Shown here piece after piece: positions 46,901 through 59,342 of a stretch of DNA of 64,000 bases (positions are counted from its first letter, which is position 1; the number at the start of each line of letters is the position of its first letter). Origin of the DNA: Lineolata rhizophorae. Taxonomy: Eukaryota > Ascomycota > Dothideomycetes > Lineolatales > Lineolataceae. The position numbers and the translations under genes were made by a program. The notes under the pieces are model-generated. The model ran no database searches. It was not told the DNA's origin and saw nothing but the letters and a program-made list of their open reading frames with translations. The stretch spans positions 1,280,177 through 1,344,176 of the forward strand of contig MU001670.1 in NCBI GenBank assembly GCA_010093515.1, read 5' to 3'.

Positions 46901-47536
46901 CGAATGGACGTAGCTACCTACCTTGTGGCCCCAAGGCTGAGGTTATGTCGCAAAAACTGCAATAGGAGCTGGCACAGTCTGTTTCTCACTAGAATACGAA
47001 CCGTCAAAGTCCTAACCTCATCAGCAGGAACCAGGAACTGGCCAGGATCGTCCGCAAGAGGGGTCCTTTTAAATATTATATTGTGCTATCCCAAAATGTC
47101 GTCAGTGTACGAAAACTGTCAATATCGCGGAGGTGCTCCCGCGGCTAGGTTCTTCGAGTTTTGGGAAGCGCCATTACACTTTCATTCATCAGCACTGGAC
47201 ACAAAAACCATCTGGACAGACCTGCTGCTTGCTTACGACATGCCGGAATAAAAAAAAGGTCTTACACCAGCAATTCCCTAGTGAAATCTACAAGCCCTTC
47301 TACAGCGAGACAAGAACAAAGCAAAATAAAACACAATGAAAACGTGGCAAAAGGACTCATCCCATCATTGGCGACTTGCATAATCCGGAAGTCACGTTGA
47401 ATCTCACGTACGTGCATGCATGAGAACAAACATATCCCTCGCTATGAAGAAAACCTTGCCCGATACCTGGAACCCCGGACGGAAGCAGAATTAGAGGGGG
47501 ACGGATCCAATATTGCAAGAGAAAACGCAACTACCA
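43917..47536. other. Gene-free stretch (3.6 kb)
   Basis: It lies between the SUN gene start (-) and the SNF4 end (-), so it mainly holds the SUN promoter and 5' UTR. A short inverted repeat CACGTT-GCC-AACGTG lies at 44126-44140 and an A-tract near 45959-45970. GC-rich ORFs at 44.0-44.9 kb are shadows on both strands. I see no gene. Confidence 0.45.
44126..44140. repeat. Short inverted repeat upstream of the SUN gene
   Basis: Two 6-bp arms (CACGTT and AACGTG) flank GCC. It could be a dimeric factor site, but position is the only support. Confidence 0.3.
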
Positions 47537-49261
47537 CTATTGCTGCTCTTGCCGCGTGGACAGCACATCACTATCACCTTCGCCCTCTAGGAGGATGTAC
47601 TCCAGAATGTCAGAGAGCGTGAGAACTCCTTTCAGCCTTGCATTTTCGTCAATGATAGCAAGGCGATGCACACGTGATCTGCGAATGGTGTCGAATACAG
47701 CATCTAGCCGGTCGTTCATGGTACAGGTGTAAATTCCGGCAAAGTCCTGCGAATTTAAATTAGAACTTGTCCCATATTCGCGATACCGCAATACGAATAG
47801 GCGGAACTAGGTCGTTCGCGTACCTCAGACCGTTTGAGCAGCGCCTCACCCACGTTCAGATTCAAGTCGTCATAGACGCCACCCTTAATTAATGTGATTA
47901 CATCAACAGCCTCGAACACATTTATAAGTGTGCCTGTCAAACTGTCAGCAAGCATTGGGACCTGATCTCATGTGCATTTCCAACGTACCATCAACGTCCA
48001 ATATGGGCACGCTGGAGATATTCTTCTTGACCAGCATGTGGATCACGTCCATTACTGGTGTGTCCATGGTAGCCGTCATGACGCCCTCATAGGTGCCGAC
48101 ATTAAGTTCCTTTAGTGGCTTGCGGAGCATCTGGGTCTCCTTGACATTGACGGCAATGAACTTGAGGATACGGTACTGCGTTACCACGCTAACGACCATA
48201 GCGCGTTGCGTCTCGTCGTCGATGTCCACAAGAGGGATGCGGCGAGCACGTGATTCTAGCATCTTGCGGCAAGCATCATAGAGGGGCTTGTCGGGGTGGA
48301 TTGAGACTGTTTCGATGGGCTGGACTCCAATGGCCTTTTCCACATCTGAAGGAGAGTGTTAACGAGGATAGGCTGTTACCTCGGCATGGCTTACTGATGA
48401 GGCTCCACTTACCTCGCAGGCTATCCAATCGGAACTGGTCTATTTGGGCAAGGGCGTCCGGATTCTGCCAGTAGTATTGGATGATGTTGATGTAGTCGGA
48501 CGTGGTTAGAAGGCCGGCAAACGTCGACGTCTTGGAGTCCCATAGCGGGGCCGAGACGATACCTGTCCAACGAGAGAGGGGCAGTGAGCACCTGATCAAT
48601 CCTAGTGGAGCACAGAAGCAGACCGCACTTCTTATTGCCGTGGTTTCATATGTTCCAAAATAGAGAAGGACATCGGCAAGCCACCAGAGCAAACGTACCA
48701 TTCTGAATGAGGATGTTGAGGCTTTTCTTGACCAGCAGAGACGTGTCGAAGACGATGAGGCGGAAGCTTAACGGCAGGACGTCATAGCTCGTCCGAACCT
48801 TGAGGAAGGCCCTAATAGCGCGCTGCGGCGAAAAAGAAAGCCAATAATCAGCGCAAGCCCAAGGTATAGCACGACATGGAGGCCCAATATAAGAGCCTCG
48901 CTCTCCCAAGACACCCCCACGGGGTAGGCGGCAAAGGCGGGGTGGACGCGGGCCAGAGATACGATGTCAAGGCCGCACAAGTCGGGGCAGCAGGAAGGCA
49001 GCGCCGGTCCACCATTGGTCGGGCCGCGGGTTACGGCACGGGGGTAAAGCGCAGACTTACCAGGCCTTCGAGCTGCTCGCGATCGAGAGGACTCAGGGCG
49101 GCGGCCTTGGGGGTCATTGGCCGCGAGGCACGGCGCGGGCGCAGGTACGACGAGGGCTGCACGAAGCCCGGGTGGCCCTCGTGACCAGCTGAGGGAGCGG
49201 CGGCGGGCGCGTTAGCGGACGCGGCCGCCGCAACGCCCTCTCCTCCGTCCTCGCCGGACAT
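47537..49261 (-). CDS. SNF4: AMP-activated kinase gamma subunit Snf4
   Basis: Six exons (49261-49061, 48822-48699, 48562-48413, 48345-47989, 47933-47824, 47746-47537) join to 383 aa. Snf4 binds adenine nucleotides through four CBS repeats and activates the Snf1 kinase in glucose and energy signalling. The signature run [20 protein letters not shown] begins exon 2; then [17 protein letters not shown] (CBS1), [21 protein letters not shown] and RIPLVDID (CBS2), [18 protein letters not shown] (CBS3) and [26 protein letters not shown] (CBS4). The N-terminal 60 residues are Ala/Pro-rich and disordered, as in filamentous fungi. The second acceptor of a tandem TTTGACAG pair is used before TLINVFEAV, by frame. 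Confidence 0.96.
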
Positions 49262-51179
49262 GTGTTTTCGGCTTGTGCGAGCCCTTTTCCGGTCGTTCCG
49301 CGTCCGCCTTTTTAGGCCTCGCGGCTCTTTTTGCGGGTTCTTTTTTTCAGCCGGACGCTGGCGTGGCGCGCGGGGCGGCGGCCTGGGGTTGGGGAAGGCT
49401 GCGGCGGCTGCTGGCCAGCGGCCGCATTTGGGGAGGGGGGGAGCGCGCCGGGGGCCGGGGGCGACCTTTTCGCGGAGCGCTCTCCCGGCCTGGGCGTTCG
49501 GCGGTCGTCAGCTAGCGGGTCTGCGAGGGCTGGTGATGTAGACGGGGAGCGCCGCGCGCGCGGGGCGGATGGATGCGGGTGATTGACGGCCACGCGGCTC
49601 AGTTCCCGCGCGTCAAGGGCGAAACCAGGCCCTGGGCGGCTCTCTCCGGGGCAGGCTGCCAAGGGGCGGAGCGCGCGCGGCAACAGTTGCGTGGGATGGG
49701 ATCGGGAGCAGGAGGCTCTCGGGCAGCCAGAAGAGAAAAAGGAATGAGAGGCAGCGGGGCAGCTCCAGCAGGCGCGCTGGCGGGCGGGCGGCGGCACGGG
49801 CGAGTCGCGTGGAGCGTCGAAGCAGACACCACCTGAACGCGCGGGAAGCGCGCCGCTCCCTTGCGGGCCTCTGCCTTATTAAGATGCACCCGGCGCTGGG
49901 CGAGGCGGCATTGGCGTCTTCTCTTTCCCAGCAAGCGTCCTCCGCCGCCGGCGGGGACGACGTCGACGGAGACGAGGGCGCGGCTTGTGGAGGGCCCCGA
50001 ACCGGGTCCCCGGACCGTCCCCACGGCCACTCACACGGGCCGGCCACTGCCACCAACACCCGCCGCCTGCATCCTAGGCCAGATTCAGAGACGACGGGCG
50101 GACGGGTACAGCCTCATGCCTGAGCATACGGCTCCGCGCGTCGTTCCCCCGCCCTCACGCCTCTGGGCGCCCGCCCGGGCGGGACGGAATAGGTGGTTGC
50201 AGCCCCGCGCGCCGGTCCGTCTTGGCGGTCAGATAAGAGGCATCCTCGAGCTTACACTTCGCAACTCGACCGGGCAATCAACGCATGACAAGTTGGATGG
50301 CAATAGCATCCGGTGGCCGATAAAGACAATCGAGCCCCATGTGTACCTATGCAGGACCAAGGCCACTGCCGTCCAGACTATCATGATCAGTCCGTGTGTC
50401 CTGCACGGGCAGTCCAGCAGAGTCCAAGCTGCCCCTGTGCAATTGACTTGTGCCAAAAAGCACACCCACGCTCACGCACAGACAAGCACGCACGCGCAAG
50501 AGCACAAGTACAAGCAGATGACATCAAGCATGCTGTCAGCAGTTCTATGGCCCTGCAGTGCTTGGCCTTACACTTCCTCCATTTCGAAGAAGCATCTTAC
50601 AATACTTAAGGCTACAAACCAGCAGACTCCCAGAATGCGGCCCAGGCAGCTCTTCTTAGGACTGAGGAGTAACAATACTGACTGTACATGTTCTAAGAAT
50701 ACGGTAGCCTGGTTGCAAAGCTCCCGAAGCCCACCTCACCCTCTCCACCCAGCTCCCCCGCCATCTTTCTCTCCCTTCTTCTCTCATCCCGCCTAGCCCC
50801 GCCTAGCCCCGCCTTTCTCCAGCTCCAGGAGTCCAATTTCGTATCTTGAAGAGCCACTGGGGTAGCGTAGACGCCGGTACAAAAACTCATGCCTAGAAGA
50901 CGCATGGAAAACAGACGCTGTGAATAGGGATGGAACAGAAGAGCAACAGTAAAACACCCGACGCTCGAGGAAGACAATTTTCCCCCACACGGAAGCCCAC
51001 CCAGTTCATGACCCTGAACCCTTGGAACCAGCAGGAAAGCCCACTACCGAGTGGTGGAGCATCGACAGTCATCGTCACACACGCTTAGCCCATTGCGCCC
51101 TACGCACTTCGAGAATGCACAACCCCACCTAGTCGCTCGCACACGTACGCAACACACTGTAAGAAACAAGAAGAGCAGA
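49262..51179. other. Gene-free stretch (1.9 kb), GC-rich then repetitive
   Basis: SNF4 promoter and PP2C 3' flank. GC-rich DNA from 49262 to about 50250 gives long open frames on both strands, none protein-like. A short CACGCACA-type run lies near 50460-50510, and a 10-bp unit GCCTAGCCCC is repeated at 50791-50810. Confidence 0.45.
50788..50814. repeat. 10-bp tandem repeat (GCCTAGCCCC)
   Basis: Two perfect copies plus flanking partial copies. No function is suggested. Confidence 0.6.
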
Positions 51180-52963
51180 TCAGCTCTGCTGCGACTGAGC
51201 CTCCTTCAACGCATCGGGATTCAGCTCGGGGCCGGCTTCCGCCACTTCTTCTTCTTCGGCAATCATTTCGGCAGCGCCTCGGTCGAGCTGCTCGGTGCTC
51301 TCGCCCATGCTCTTCTTCGCCTGCGAGATGATAGCATCCACCTCGCTGATCCCACCTTTGGCCGCCGATCCGTCACCGTCAACGCCGACAGAAGACTCCA
51401 TCCGCCGCTGTTTGAGCGCATGGTTGTCGAAGCGAACGATCATGCAAGAAAGGTTGTCGGTGGAGAATCGCGCGAGAGCATGATCAACGAGCTGCTTGGA
51501 CGCCGCTTGGGGGTCTTGCGTATTGCGGACCAGGTCAACGGCCTCTTGATCTGAACAGACATCCCAAAGCTACTAAAGTCAGTTCTATTCTCGAAATTTA
51601 CAATTATCCACCATGAGTATCGACTTACCCCATCACAGGCTAGAATGAGGAACTCGTCCTGGTCAGGCTGGATAACAGTTTCCGTCGTGTAGGGATGGCC
51701 AGTGACAAGCTCCTTCATATAGGCGTCTCCAAGGGCCCTAGTGACGGCAAGGACGCCATTGACTCTATTGTTTAGTATCAAACCGCCGGCATTCGCGACC
51801 CGCTTGCCCTCGTTTTCATCGCTTCCCTTATGGTCATACGACAGACGCAGAGCCCGCCCATTCCTGCAAAGAACAATACGGGCGTCGCCCACGTTTGCCG
51901 TATAGAGAACGCGCTGGCGTGTAGCAGTCTGCCTCAGTTTCACCTCTGCTGGATGTTCCTGGACGGGAGTGGCCGTAGCGCTGTCGGAATTTGTCTGGGG
52001 AGTGTTTTGATTCTCCGTAGGCGTAGCATTAGAACTGTTACCCTCAGCAGCTGCTTTAACGGCGGCGGCAGCAGCAGGAGCGAAGAATGCGGAACCAGTG
52101 GCAGACTGGGTGCTCGGAACACGGTCTTCCCAACGGAGCACCGCAATCACTGCAGTGCACCCGCTATTCTTCAGGGGCAACTTTTCCAATTGCTGATCCA
52201 CGTTGGTGAATGTATGATCAAGTAGTTCCGGGATAGGAGTGTTAGGGTTCTTCCGAATGGCATCTTCTAGTAAGATATGTAACTTCTTTCCACACCAATC
52301 CGCAGCAAAGGTCCCCGCATGGCCATCAAAAATAGCGAAGTAGCCATTGTCCGTCTCGACGATGTGCTGTGACATCGGCTCGGAAAGGCTCGATGCAGAA
52401 TCAGATATCGAGTTGCGATTCTTCGAACTTGAGTCCGAGGCGAGGTTCGGTGCGGGCGTGCTGAGAAAGTTGTAAAGATAAGCATGAGTGTCTTCCATGG
52501 TGCGCCGGCATTTCTTGTTTTTGTCCTCCGTTACGCCAACTCGAAACGTGGACCTCGGCCCAGGTGTAGATTCTCCCGCCGAATTATTGAGAGAACCTTG
52601 CGGCACACTCAGCGCCGCATCTGTCTTACCCAACTTCTGTATCGGCGTTTGCGTGGTCGCTTTCTCTGCGGGGTTTGCTACAGTGGGCGTCGACCCATGC
52701 AGATGAAGAGACTGCTTCGCGCTGGAAATCATGTCTTTGGCTCTGGAGACACCACTACTCCTCCGCTTCTTTTCTGCGCCAGGACTGCCTTCATCGGTGG
52801 AGGGTTTCCTACCAGGCGGGCTACCACTACCACTGCCGCGCTTCTCACCCCCATTGTTGCCGTCATTCGGGCCAGTTAAGACTTGGGACTTTTGCAGGTC
52901 AGAAGCGCCGGAGTCGCCCGCCGTGTCTTCATCCTTGGACGGGGACGCTGACGTGCCGAACAT
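51180..52963 (-). CDS. PTC1: Type 2C protein phosphatase, PTC1-like
   Basis: Two exons (52963-51629, 51569-51180) join to 574 aa. PP2C motifs occur in order: [64 protein letters not shown] at the first exon end and [13 protein letters not shown] at the start of exon 2, then NLSCMIVRF. Mg/Mn-dependent Ser/Thr phosphatases of this type damp MAP-kinase signalling (osmotic and wall pathways in yeast). An Ala/Gln/Thr/Asn-rich insert of about 65 residues lies between motifs, and the N-terminal 140 residues are disordered and Ser/Pro-rich. The start is the first ATG ([10 protein letters not shown]), but the frame stays open upstream to 53113, starting from a TTG, with a protein-like [13 protein letters not shown]; the true N-terminus may lie in an upstream exon. 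Confidence 0.9.
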
Positions 52964-54460
52964 CCTGTTCAGCAGCCCTCCTTGGCCGGAGAAACTGCGA
53001 CGCTTGTTTCCTGCCAGATTGAGCGTTCTTATATCGGACGTGCGCTTGGTTGGAATGGATGCCTGGCTTGACGGTATTCGTAGAGAGAGCGAATGGTATG
53101 AAAGACCAGGCAATCAGCGTGGGATTTGTCAGCGGTAGGTTCCGGTATTCAGCGCCGAGATCCTGCGAGCAGGCGTAAATTAGTATGTCCCTGCGTGAAA
53201 ACGAGAGCGAGCAACGGAGGGTGGAGCATCGACGCCTTTTGCGGCTAAAGGCCGCAAGGGTGTGGGCTGTGACTTGGGTAGAAGCGACGCAGAGTCGGAT
53301 CTTGCCGGCAACCGCCGCCTCTCGCGGCGTCCCGCGACAGGAGTTCTCGCTGCACGATCCCTGGGGCCTCGCAGAGATGAAGAGAAGTATCGCCGAGCTA
53401 GCAGGTGTGCAGAGCACGTACGCTGGGTTTGGTGACCGCTGCGACAGCCAGGGAGAGCCGCGGAAATGACGTAGGCTGGAGACTGGTGCCAGGCGTCGTG
53501 TGGCACTTACCCAAGCGATAGACGGCGAACAGACCTCTTACCGGGCAGCTAGTAGCGCGACGTTGACACTGGGCGCCCCAGCTGGATCGGCGTTGCGAGG
53601 AGCGCGGTGGGGAGACGGGGCGGAGAGAAAGGAGCTGGGGGAGTTGGCGGGCGTGGGTGAGCGGTAGGCACGATGTTTGGGAGATGGGAAGGCGGATGGT
53701 GGGTAGGTAGACCGGGTTGGTGGAGCGGTCGGGTAGGGTGCGGATTGAGACCGACGGCGCTACGTAGGCGGCTACGCGCCGACGCGACAGCGAAGTGGGC
53801 GGGAGGGGGAGCGGACGGGCAAGAGTAAAGCCGAACGGTGACCAGAACAGACCGAAGCACTGAAGCCCGCAGAGTCGAGAAAAGCCAGCCGGGCAGCACA
53901 GTGGACAACACAAGAGTGCGAGCCGCGCCGTCCCCTTCCAACCGGGTCGCAAACAGCGCCAGGGAAAGAATGCGGGCAAGTGGTCGACTTTGTACACTGC
54001 TGCGGCTACGCGCCTGAGCCGTTCATGCCCACAAATGGCCAATGGCGCTGTTTGCGGGCGGTCGCCGAAATGAGAACAAAGCTCCGTTGTCTGCCTTGCA
54101 GCATGCGGGAATGCTACTCCATACATTCACGCTCTAGGACTAGCCGCTCAGCTCAATGCCTTCCGTCTCAGACGGGCCCCAGCCAACCACCATGGACGCC
54201 ATTATCTGCCATGTGGCTAGTGCCTAATTCTCGACAAGTGCACAGCCATTGTGACCGGCAAACAGCTTCCCCGTACAAAGCCCGATATAAGATATGTGCT
54301 CCATGTCTAAAAGAACCCTCGCTCCAGTTTCCCCCAGTACGTTAGATAGGCAAATATTGGCATCCCTGAGCGAATCAGCCTCGTGCGCCTGAACGCCGTC
54401 GCACCCCGCCCTACATATCTCTAAAGAAAGCAACTGCCCTAACAGCTGATACGTGGCCCA
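52964..54460. other. Intergenic region (1.5 kb), includes possible 5' exon of the PP2C gene
   Basis: The part to 53113 stays in frame with the phosphatase. Further upstream, minus-strand TACTAATT (near 53175) followed by GCTCGCAG looks like a branch and acceptor site of a leader intron. I saw no other gene; ORFs at 53.4-54.1 kb are shadows. Confidence 0.45.
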
Positions 54461-55372
54461 CTACCGTCGCAGGTTGTTGAACCTGGCCTCGAGATCATCG
54501 TCGCCAGGATCGCCTCCTCCAACGGCCTGCGCAACACGGGTCTCTGGCTCCGCCGCCTTCTGTATTCCAGAGGGAGTCTCACCAAGCTAGCAAACTGCAA
54601 GTCAGCATCTCAAATCGCTCTTTCGAGTAACTATATCCGACCAGGCATACCGCTTGTCCCAGATCAATCCCAATTTCATCCAAAACTTGGTTGACAACCT
54701 CCTCGCTCTCCTCCTCGTCCTCAAGCCCTGTTACATCGTCGATGGCATCGTCCATCATCTCTTGCCTCTGATCCATGATGTCGTTCTCTCTCTCGAACTC
54801 CATGGCTATCCTTTGTAGGGCGGGTAGGTTCATTTGTCGATTCATGCTTCCGAGGAGTGATGTTGCGCCCTTCATGGACTGCATCATCTGCTCGTTGCTT
54901 CGTACTGTCTATGTTGGCGGTTAGCCACCGTGCAATACAGCGCGACCTAGCATATTCACCTGTATGCGAAGGGAGATAGCCTGGAGTTGCGTCCGCATCT
55001 GATAGAACTTCTGAATGTACCTTACGGCTAGTCAGCTGAATTGCAGGTAAAGAATAACATCTAGTTGGATAAGGACGGAATCCGCTGCGGCATACCTCCT
55101 CGTACGCACGAGGTCCTTTGCCTGGATCCTCAAAGGCCCGGTTTGCCCATTTTTAGCGCTCTTCTTGATGTCCTGAACCAGCTTCTTCTCTTGGTTCTCC
55201 AATTTAACTCGCTCGCGATCCAGTTCTCGTTGTGTCTTCTCTAAAGCTCGCTGGTGCTTGCGCAAGCGCTCGGCAGGCGTCATGCGCTTGCCAAAGGCCC
55301 ATTCCACAATCTGTAGGACTGTTCAGCATTGCAAATGAAGATATAGGGCCCGGAGAGTAAGCATACATTCAT
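54461..55372 (-). CDS. VPS2: ESCRT-III subunit Vps2 (Did4/CHMP2 type)
   Basis: Five exons (55372-55367, 55310-55096, 55020-54960, 54908-54651, 54586-54461) join to 221 aa; the first coding exon is only ATGAAT. Vps2 caps or co-polymerises with Snf7/Vps24 filaments on endosomes and recruits Vps4. Family blocks: NIVEWAFGKRMTPAERLRKH (N-terminal helix and positive patch), IKKSAKNGQTGPLRIQAKDLVRTRRYIQKFYQMRTQLQAISLRIQ (core helices), NLPALQRIAMEFERENDIMDQRQEMMDDAIDD, and the C-terminal MIT-interacting motif EARFNNLRR. The charge swap (basic N-half, acidic C-half) is typical. It diverges from FZO1 across 347 bp. Confidence 0.96.
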
Positions 55373-55719
55373 GATGGCTCCCGCTCCGTGCCAAACAGAG
55401 GCAGTAGAGGAGAGGAATACCGAGTGGATAGGCAGCGGCAGAGTGGTGGTGAAGTGCAGGCCGCCAGCAGAGAGACCCCGGCGCTGCGCGGCGGCGTTTG
55501 CCGACCGGAGCCCTGGTGCCCGCCCGCCCCGCTAGACGTGATTATTACAACTACTATGCACGTGCATCCTCCGAGGCTTCCAAGCCTGCGTGCGAAAGTC
55601 GTCAAGTTTTCAATCGTACGATAAACCCGACACGCCTCACACACCGCACGCCGACCTGTTCGCGTCCATTCCTATCCTCTGCGCGATATGCGCGCACGCT
55701 TTCCAACCATACCGCCATC
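55373..55719. promoter_or_regulatory. Shared bidirectional promoter region, VPS2 / FZO1
   Basis: The 347 bp between divergent start codons. It may contain the 5' UTRs of both genes. I saw no TATA box. Confidence 0.4.
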
Positions 55720-58686
55720 ATGAGCCAGGATAGACCACCGGACGACATGCCGGGCGAGCCCGAAGCCAGCTCGTCGCGATCCGTACGCGCGCCACGCCCC
55801 CAATATTCTTCAGGTCGACCGAACTACATGACTGTCGGGTCTGGTTCAACGTCGGAAAGCGCTGCGCGTCTTACGGCAATGCTCGACGATGACTCCGGGT
55901 ATGGGGGGAGTGTACAGGACGGCGAACAAAGCTCGCAACGTGGATGGCATCCCGGCTTGACTGAGGACAGGCCTACGCCTAGTCATACGCCTCTCCTACC
56001 TGGACAAACAAATCCTGCCGGTGCGTGTAATCTAGAATAGACCGCGTTTGATCATGCGACTGACGACTTGCAGCTGAAAACGAGAGGCGGATACTTGCAA
56101 GCCATGTTCATCAGCTGTACTAGTAAGTGTGGGCACGCATTTTACGACGACGAATTAACTAATCGGTTTCGCGCAGCAATCAAAACAAAACTGCTCTCCG
56201 CCGCGCGATCAACCGCACCGTTGATACACTCAAGAGACTCCAGGAAGTAAATTCAACATGGCCTGCCCATTACCCTTCAGTTCAGCAACCAGAGTCTACT
56301 CGACCCGACTCGCGGCCGGGGTTGTCTCATTCACAATCGACGATAGAACCGAGCAGCGAGTTCGCTAGTCGTCCAAACGCCCCTCGTCGCGCAGACACCA
56401 CTACCGAAGGGGACTGCCCTCGGGCGGAATCAAGTGCGGACGGTGCCCAAAAGGCAGTTCCGGAACCGCGTTTAGTGACTCCGCAGCTTGCTCAAGACTT
56501 CTCTATTTTGAAAATCGATTTGAAGATGGGCGCTCTCTCCCAAGCGGAATTAGTGCATTCTTTGGAAAAGAACTCGATTGCCTCTTTGTTGGACGGCCAG
56601 ATCAGCAAGAGCATAAGACATCTCTATGCTCTGAGAGAACGAATTGAGGATACCTCTAGCAAAGTCCTAGTCACGGGAGACTTGAATGCCGGAAAGTCGA
56701 CATTTTGCAATGCGCTATTGCGCCGAAAGCTTCTTCCCGAAGACCAACAGCCGTGTACGAGTATCTTTTGCGAAGTTTTGGACTTTAAAGAGAACGGAGG
56801 TGTTGAGGAAGTACATGCTATTCCGGTTGGGTTCGACTACCACCGTGATGACGAGCGGACCTACCACGTGTTCGGACTGGAAGACCTGGAGAAAATCGTA
56901 ACGGATAACGAGCGCTACTCGCAGTGCAAGATATACATCAAGGACATCCGCCCTGTCGACGAGTCCCTCCTTAATAACGGCGTTGTCGACATCGCACTGA
57001 TTGATGCTCCCGGATTGAATAACGACTCCCTTAAGACCACCGCGGTGTTCGCTAGGCAGGAAGAGATTGACGTTGTCGTCTTCGTTGTTTCCGCAGCCAA
57101 TCATTTCACGCAATCGGCGAAGGAATTCATTTTCAACGCCGCTCGCGAGAAGGCTTACATATTTATGGCGGTTAACGGATTTGACAACATTCGAGATAAG
57201 AGGCGTTGTCAAGAGATGATTCTAAAGCAGGTCGCACACCTAAGCCCCGCCACGTTTAAAGAATCTTCGGAATTGGTCCACTTTGTTTCCAGTAACGCCA
57301 TTCCTGTAGCTCCCGTAGGTGGTCCGGAGCCTAGTGGCCCAAGTGGTTCTGGTGGATCATCTTCAGGGCCAGACTTTAAAGATCCGGGAGATGATGATGA
57401 TGACGAGCCGAAAGGTAAACATGGCGAGCCTGGTTCCCCCCCAGGGAAAGGCAAGGGAAAAGAGAAAGAGAAACAGCGGGATTTCGCCGAGCTGGAGGCC
57501 TCATTACGACGATTCGTACTAGAAAAGCGGGCTCGCTCGAAGCTCGCGCCCGCTAAGACTTATCTTACGAATGTTTTAGGGGACTTGAATAGTCTAGCTT
57601 CTGTCAACAGGGATGTGGCGCAATCAGAGCTGGACCGTGTCAGCAAAGAATTGGAGGATCTTGAGCCAATCTTTGAACAATCTAAGAAGGCAAAATCAGA
57701 GGCTGGCGAGGGAGTTGATCGGACCGTCGAGGACACGGCATCTGAAGTCTACGCATTCACCCGGGATTCTCTCAACTCGACTATCTCACGAATTGCCGAC
57801 GAAGACCTCGGACTAGAGTATCCTGGTCTCTTCAGTGCGTACCAGTACGCCGAGGATCTGAGGGACGCGATGCTTGAGGAGATATCCAAGACCGTCGATA
57901 CTTGCGAGGACCACGCGCGGGAGAAGACAATTGGCGGGTTCAATAGCATCAAGAACCTTGGTCTTCTCCATTTAGGAGACGGATACGTCGACTTCACCAT
58001 ACAGTGGGATCGTATGTTCAAGCGGAGAAAACACATACTCGCGCGCCAGGTTGACGTTGAGATCGAGCCTTGGGATTTCTTTGACTTCTCCAGCATATGG
58101 GAAAGCCAAGAAAAAGTTGCGGGCACAAGCATGGCCGTCACGGTTGCGGGTGTGCTCGGCGGACGCTTGATTGGCGGTGTGAGCTGGCTCGATAGCTCTC
58201 TAAGTGTCGTCAAACTTGTGGGAGTCAATAATGTTCGGCGCATGCTTATTCCTGGATTGATTGCGACTGGTAAGTCTCGCCACCCCAATAATTATGTGAA
58301 CAAAAGAATCCTAATAAGCCATAGCTCTTCTTGGCGTATCCTACGCGCTGGCTTCGATTCCCCGCTCGCTTCCGCGCCGCCTCAGCAGCAAGCTATCTAG
58401 CCAACTCGCCATGATCGACTACACGCATTCGAATGCTATGCGTATCAGCTCCGAAGTCAGACGAGCCTTGAAGATCCCTGCTGACAACTTGCGCGTTGGT
58501 CTGCAACGCAATATCGAGAAACTGCACGATCAGAGGGAGCAGACAACGAAAGTGAAAGGGGAAAGTGAAGTAGCGCGCAAGTATTTCGGAAACCTCGTGC
58601 GCGAGAGCCACGATATCAGACATGGTGTCGAGAGGGTCGACCTTGAAGGCCCTGCGCCCGGAGTCGCTTCATCGTACGAGGCGTAG
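55720..58686 (+). CDS. FZO1: Mitofusin, mitochondrial outer-membrane fusion GTPase Fzo1
   Basis: Exons 55720-56020, 56074-56122, 56177-58269 and 58325-58686 join to 934 aa. Fzo1 is a dynamin-related GTPase that fuses mitochondrial outer membranes. The GTPase domain (about 275-500) shows the P-loop TGDLNAGKSTFCNALL, the T-switch QQPCTSIFCEV, the G3 DAPG and the G4-like NGFD. A Gly/Ser/Asp/Lys-rich insert (about 655-700) separates it from the helical bundle. Two membrane helices near 765-825 (VAGVLGGRLIGGV and IPGLIATGALLGVSYALASI) are followed by a C-terminal coiled HR2 region. The last intron sits between IPGLIAT and ALLG, inside the membrane hairpin. The N-terminal 120 residues are disordered and Ser/Pro-rich. 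Confidence 0.96.
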
Positions 58687-59342
58687 AAATGTGACTTGCT
58701 TCAATCCAGCTAGGAGGCCCATACGGGTAGTAAGTACAAGAGAGTGTTTAAGAGGCGTTTTGGGCCTAGGCGGCCACGGAAGGCATTCCTTCATTCTACG
58801 CACGAGTACCCTTCTGTCTATACCTACCAGTGTAACTACTCTCAGTCTTTCGTGACTTCCATCTGCGTAGAAGAGATGTTCATTTTTACCTCCAAAGCTG
58901 GCTATGCGCCTAGTTAATTATTTATCGCAATAGTTGAATGATCATGTGTAATCTTGGTCATCAGTCGGCATTTATCAAGATGTACCATATGTTGCAGCGT
59001 TCGGAACCGCAGAAATGCGTAGCTTTGTAGCTGCGGGTTAGCCAGGATTGCGGTCCGTGCCCCGTACTTGGTACTGTAAACGACTGTCTCAGAGCGATAG
59101 GCTTGAGGTCTCGTGCCTTCCGACGCGCCGCGCTCGGCAAGCTCACCAGGACCGGACATCCGCCGCCGCCACAACCACTTCTTTACTCACTACACATCCC
59201 GGCCTTATACGCTGGTAACACGTCTCGCGAGCAGCCTCGTTGCATTTCTATTTCCGGGTTGATTCCAGATGGCACAACTATAACAAGCCGCATTCTCCAC
59301 GGGCGTCCCCGACACTGGCCTACGTCAGCTGCACGTACCTGC
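58687..59342. other. Intergenic region (656 bp)
   Basis: FZO1 3' flank and promoter of the TUL1-like gene. I saw no RNA gene or repeat. Confidence 0.45.

Noticed and set aside
49861-50796. Plus-strand ORF of 311 codons
   Set aside because: Low-complexity Arg/Pro/Thr/His composition in GC-rich DNA; no domain; lies in the SNF4 upstream region.
53398-54126. Minus-strand ORF of 242 codons upstream of the PP2C gene
   Set aside because: Arg/Pro/Leu-rich composition, open in several frames at once; no domain.
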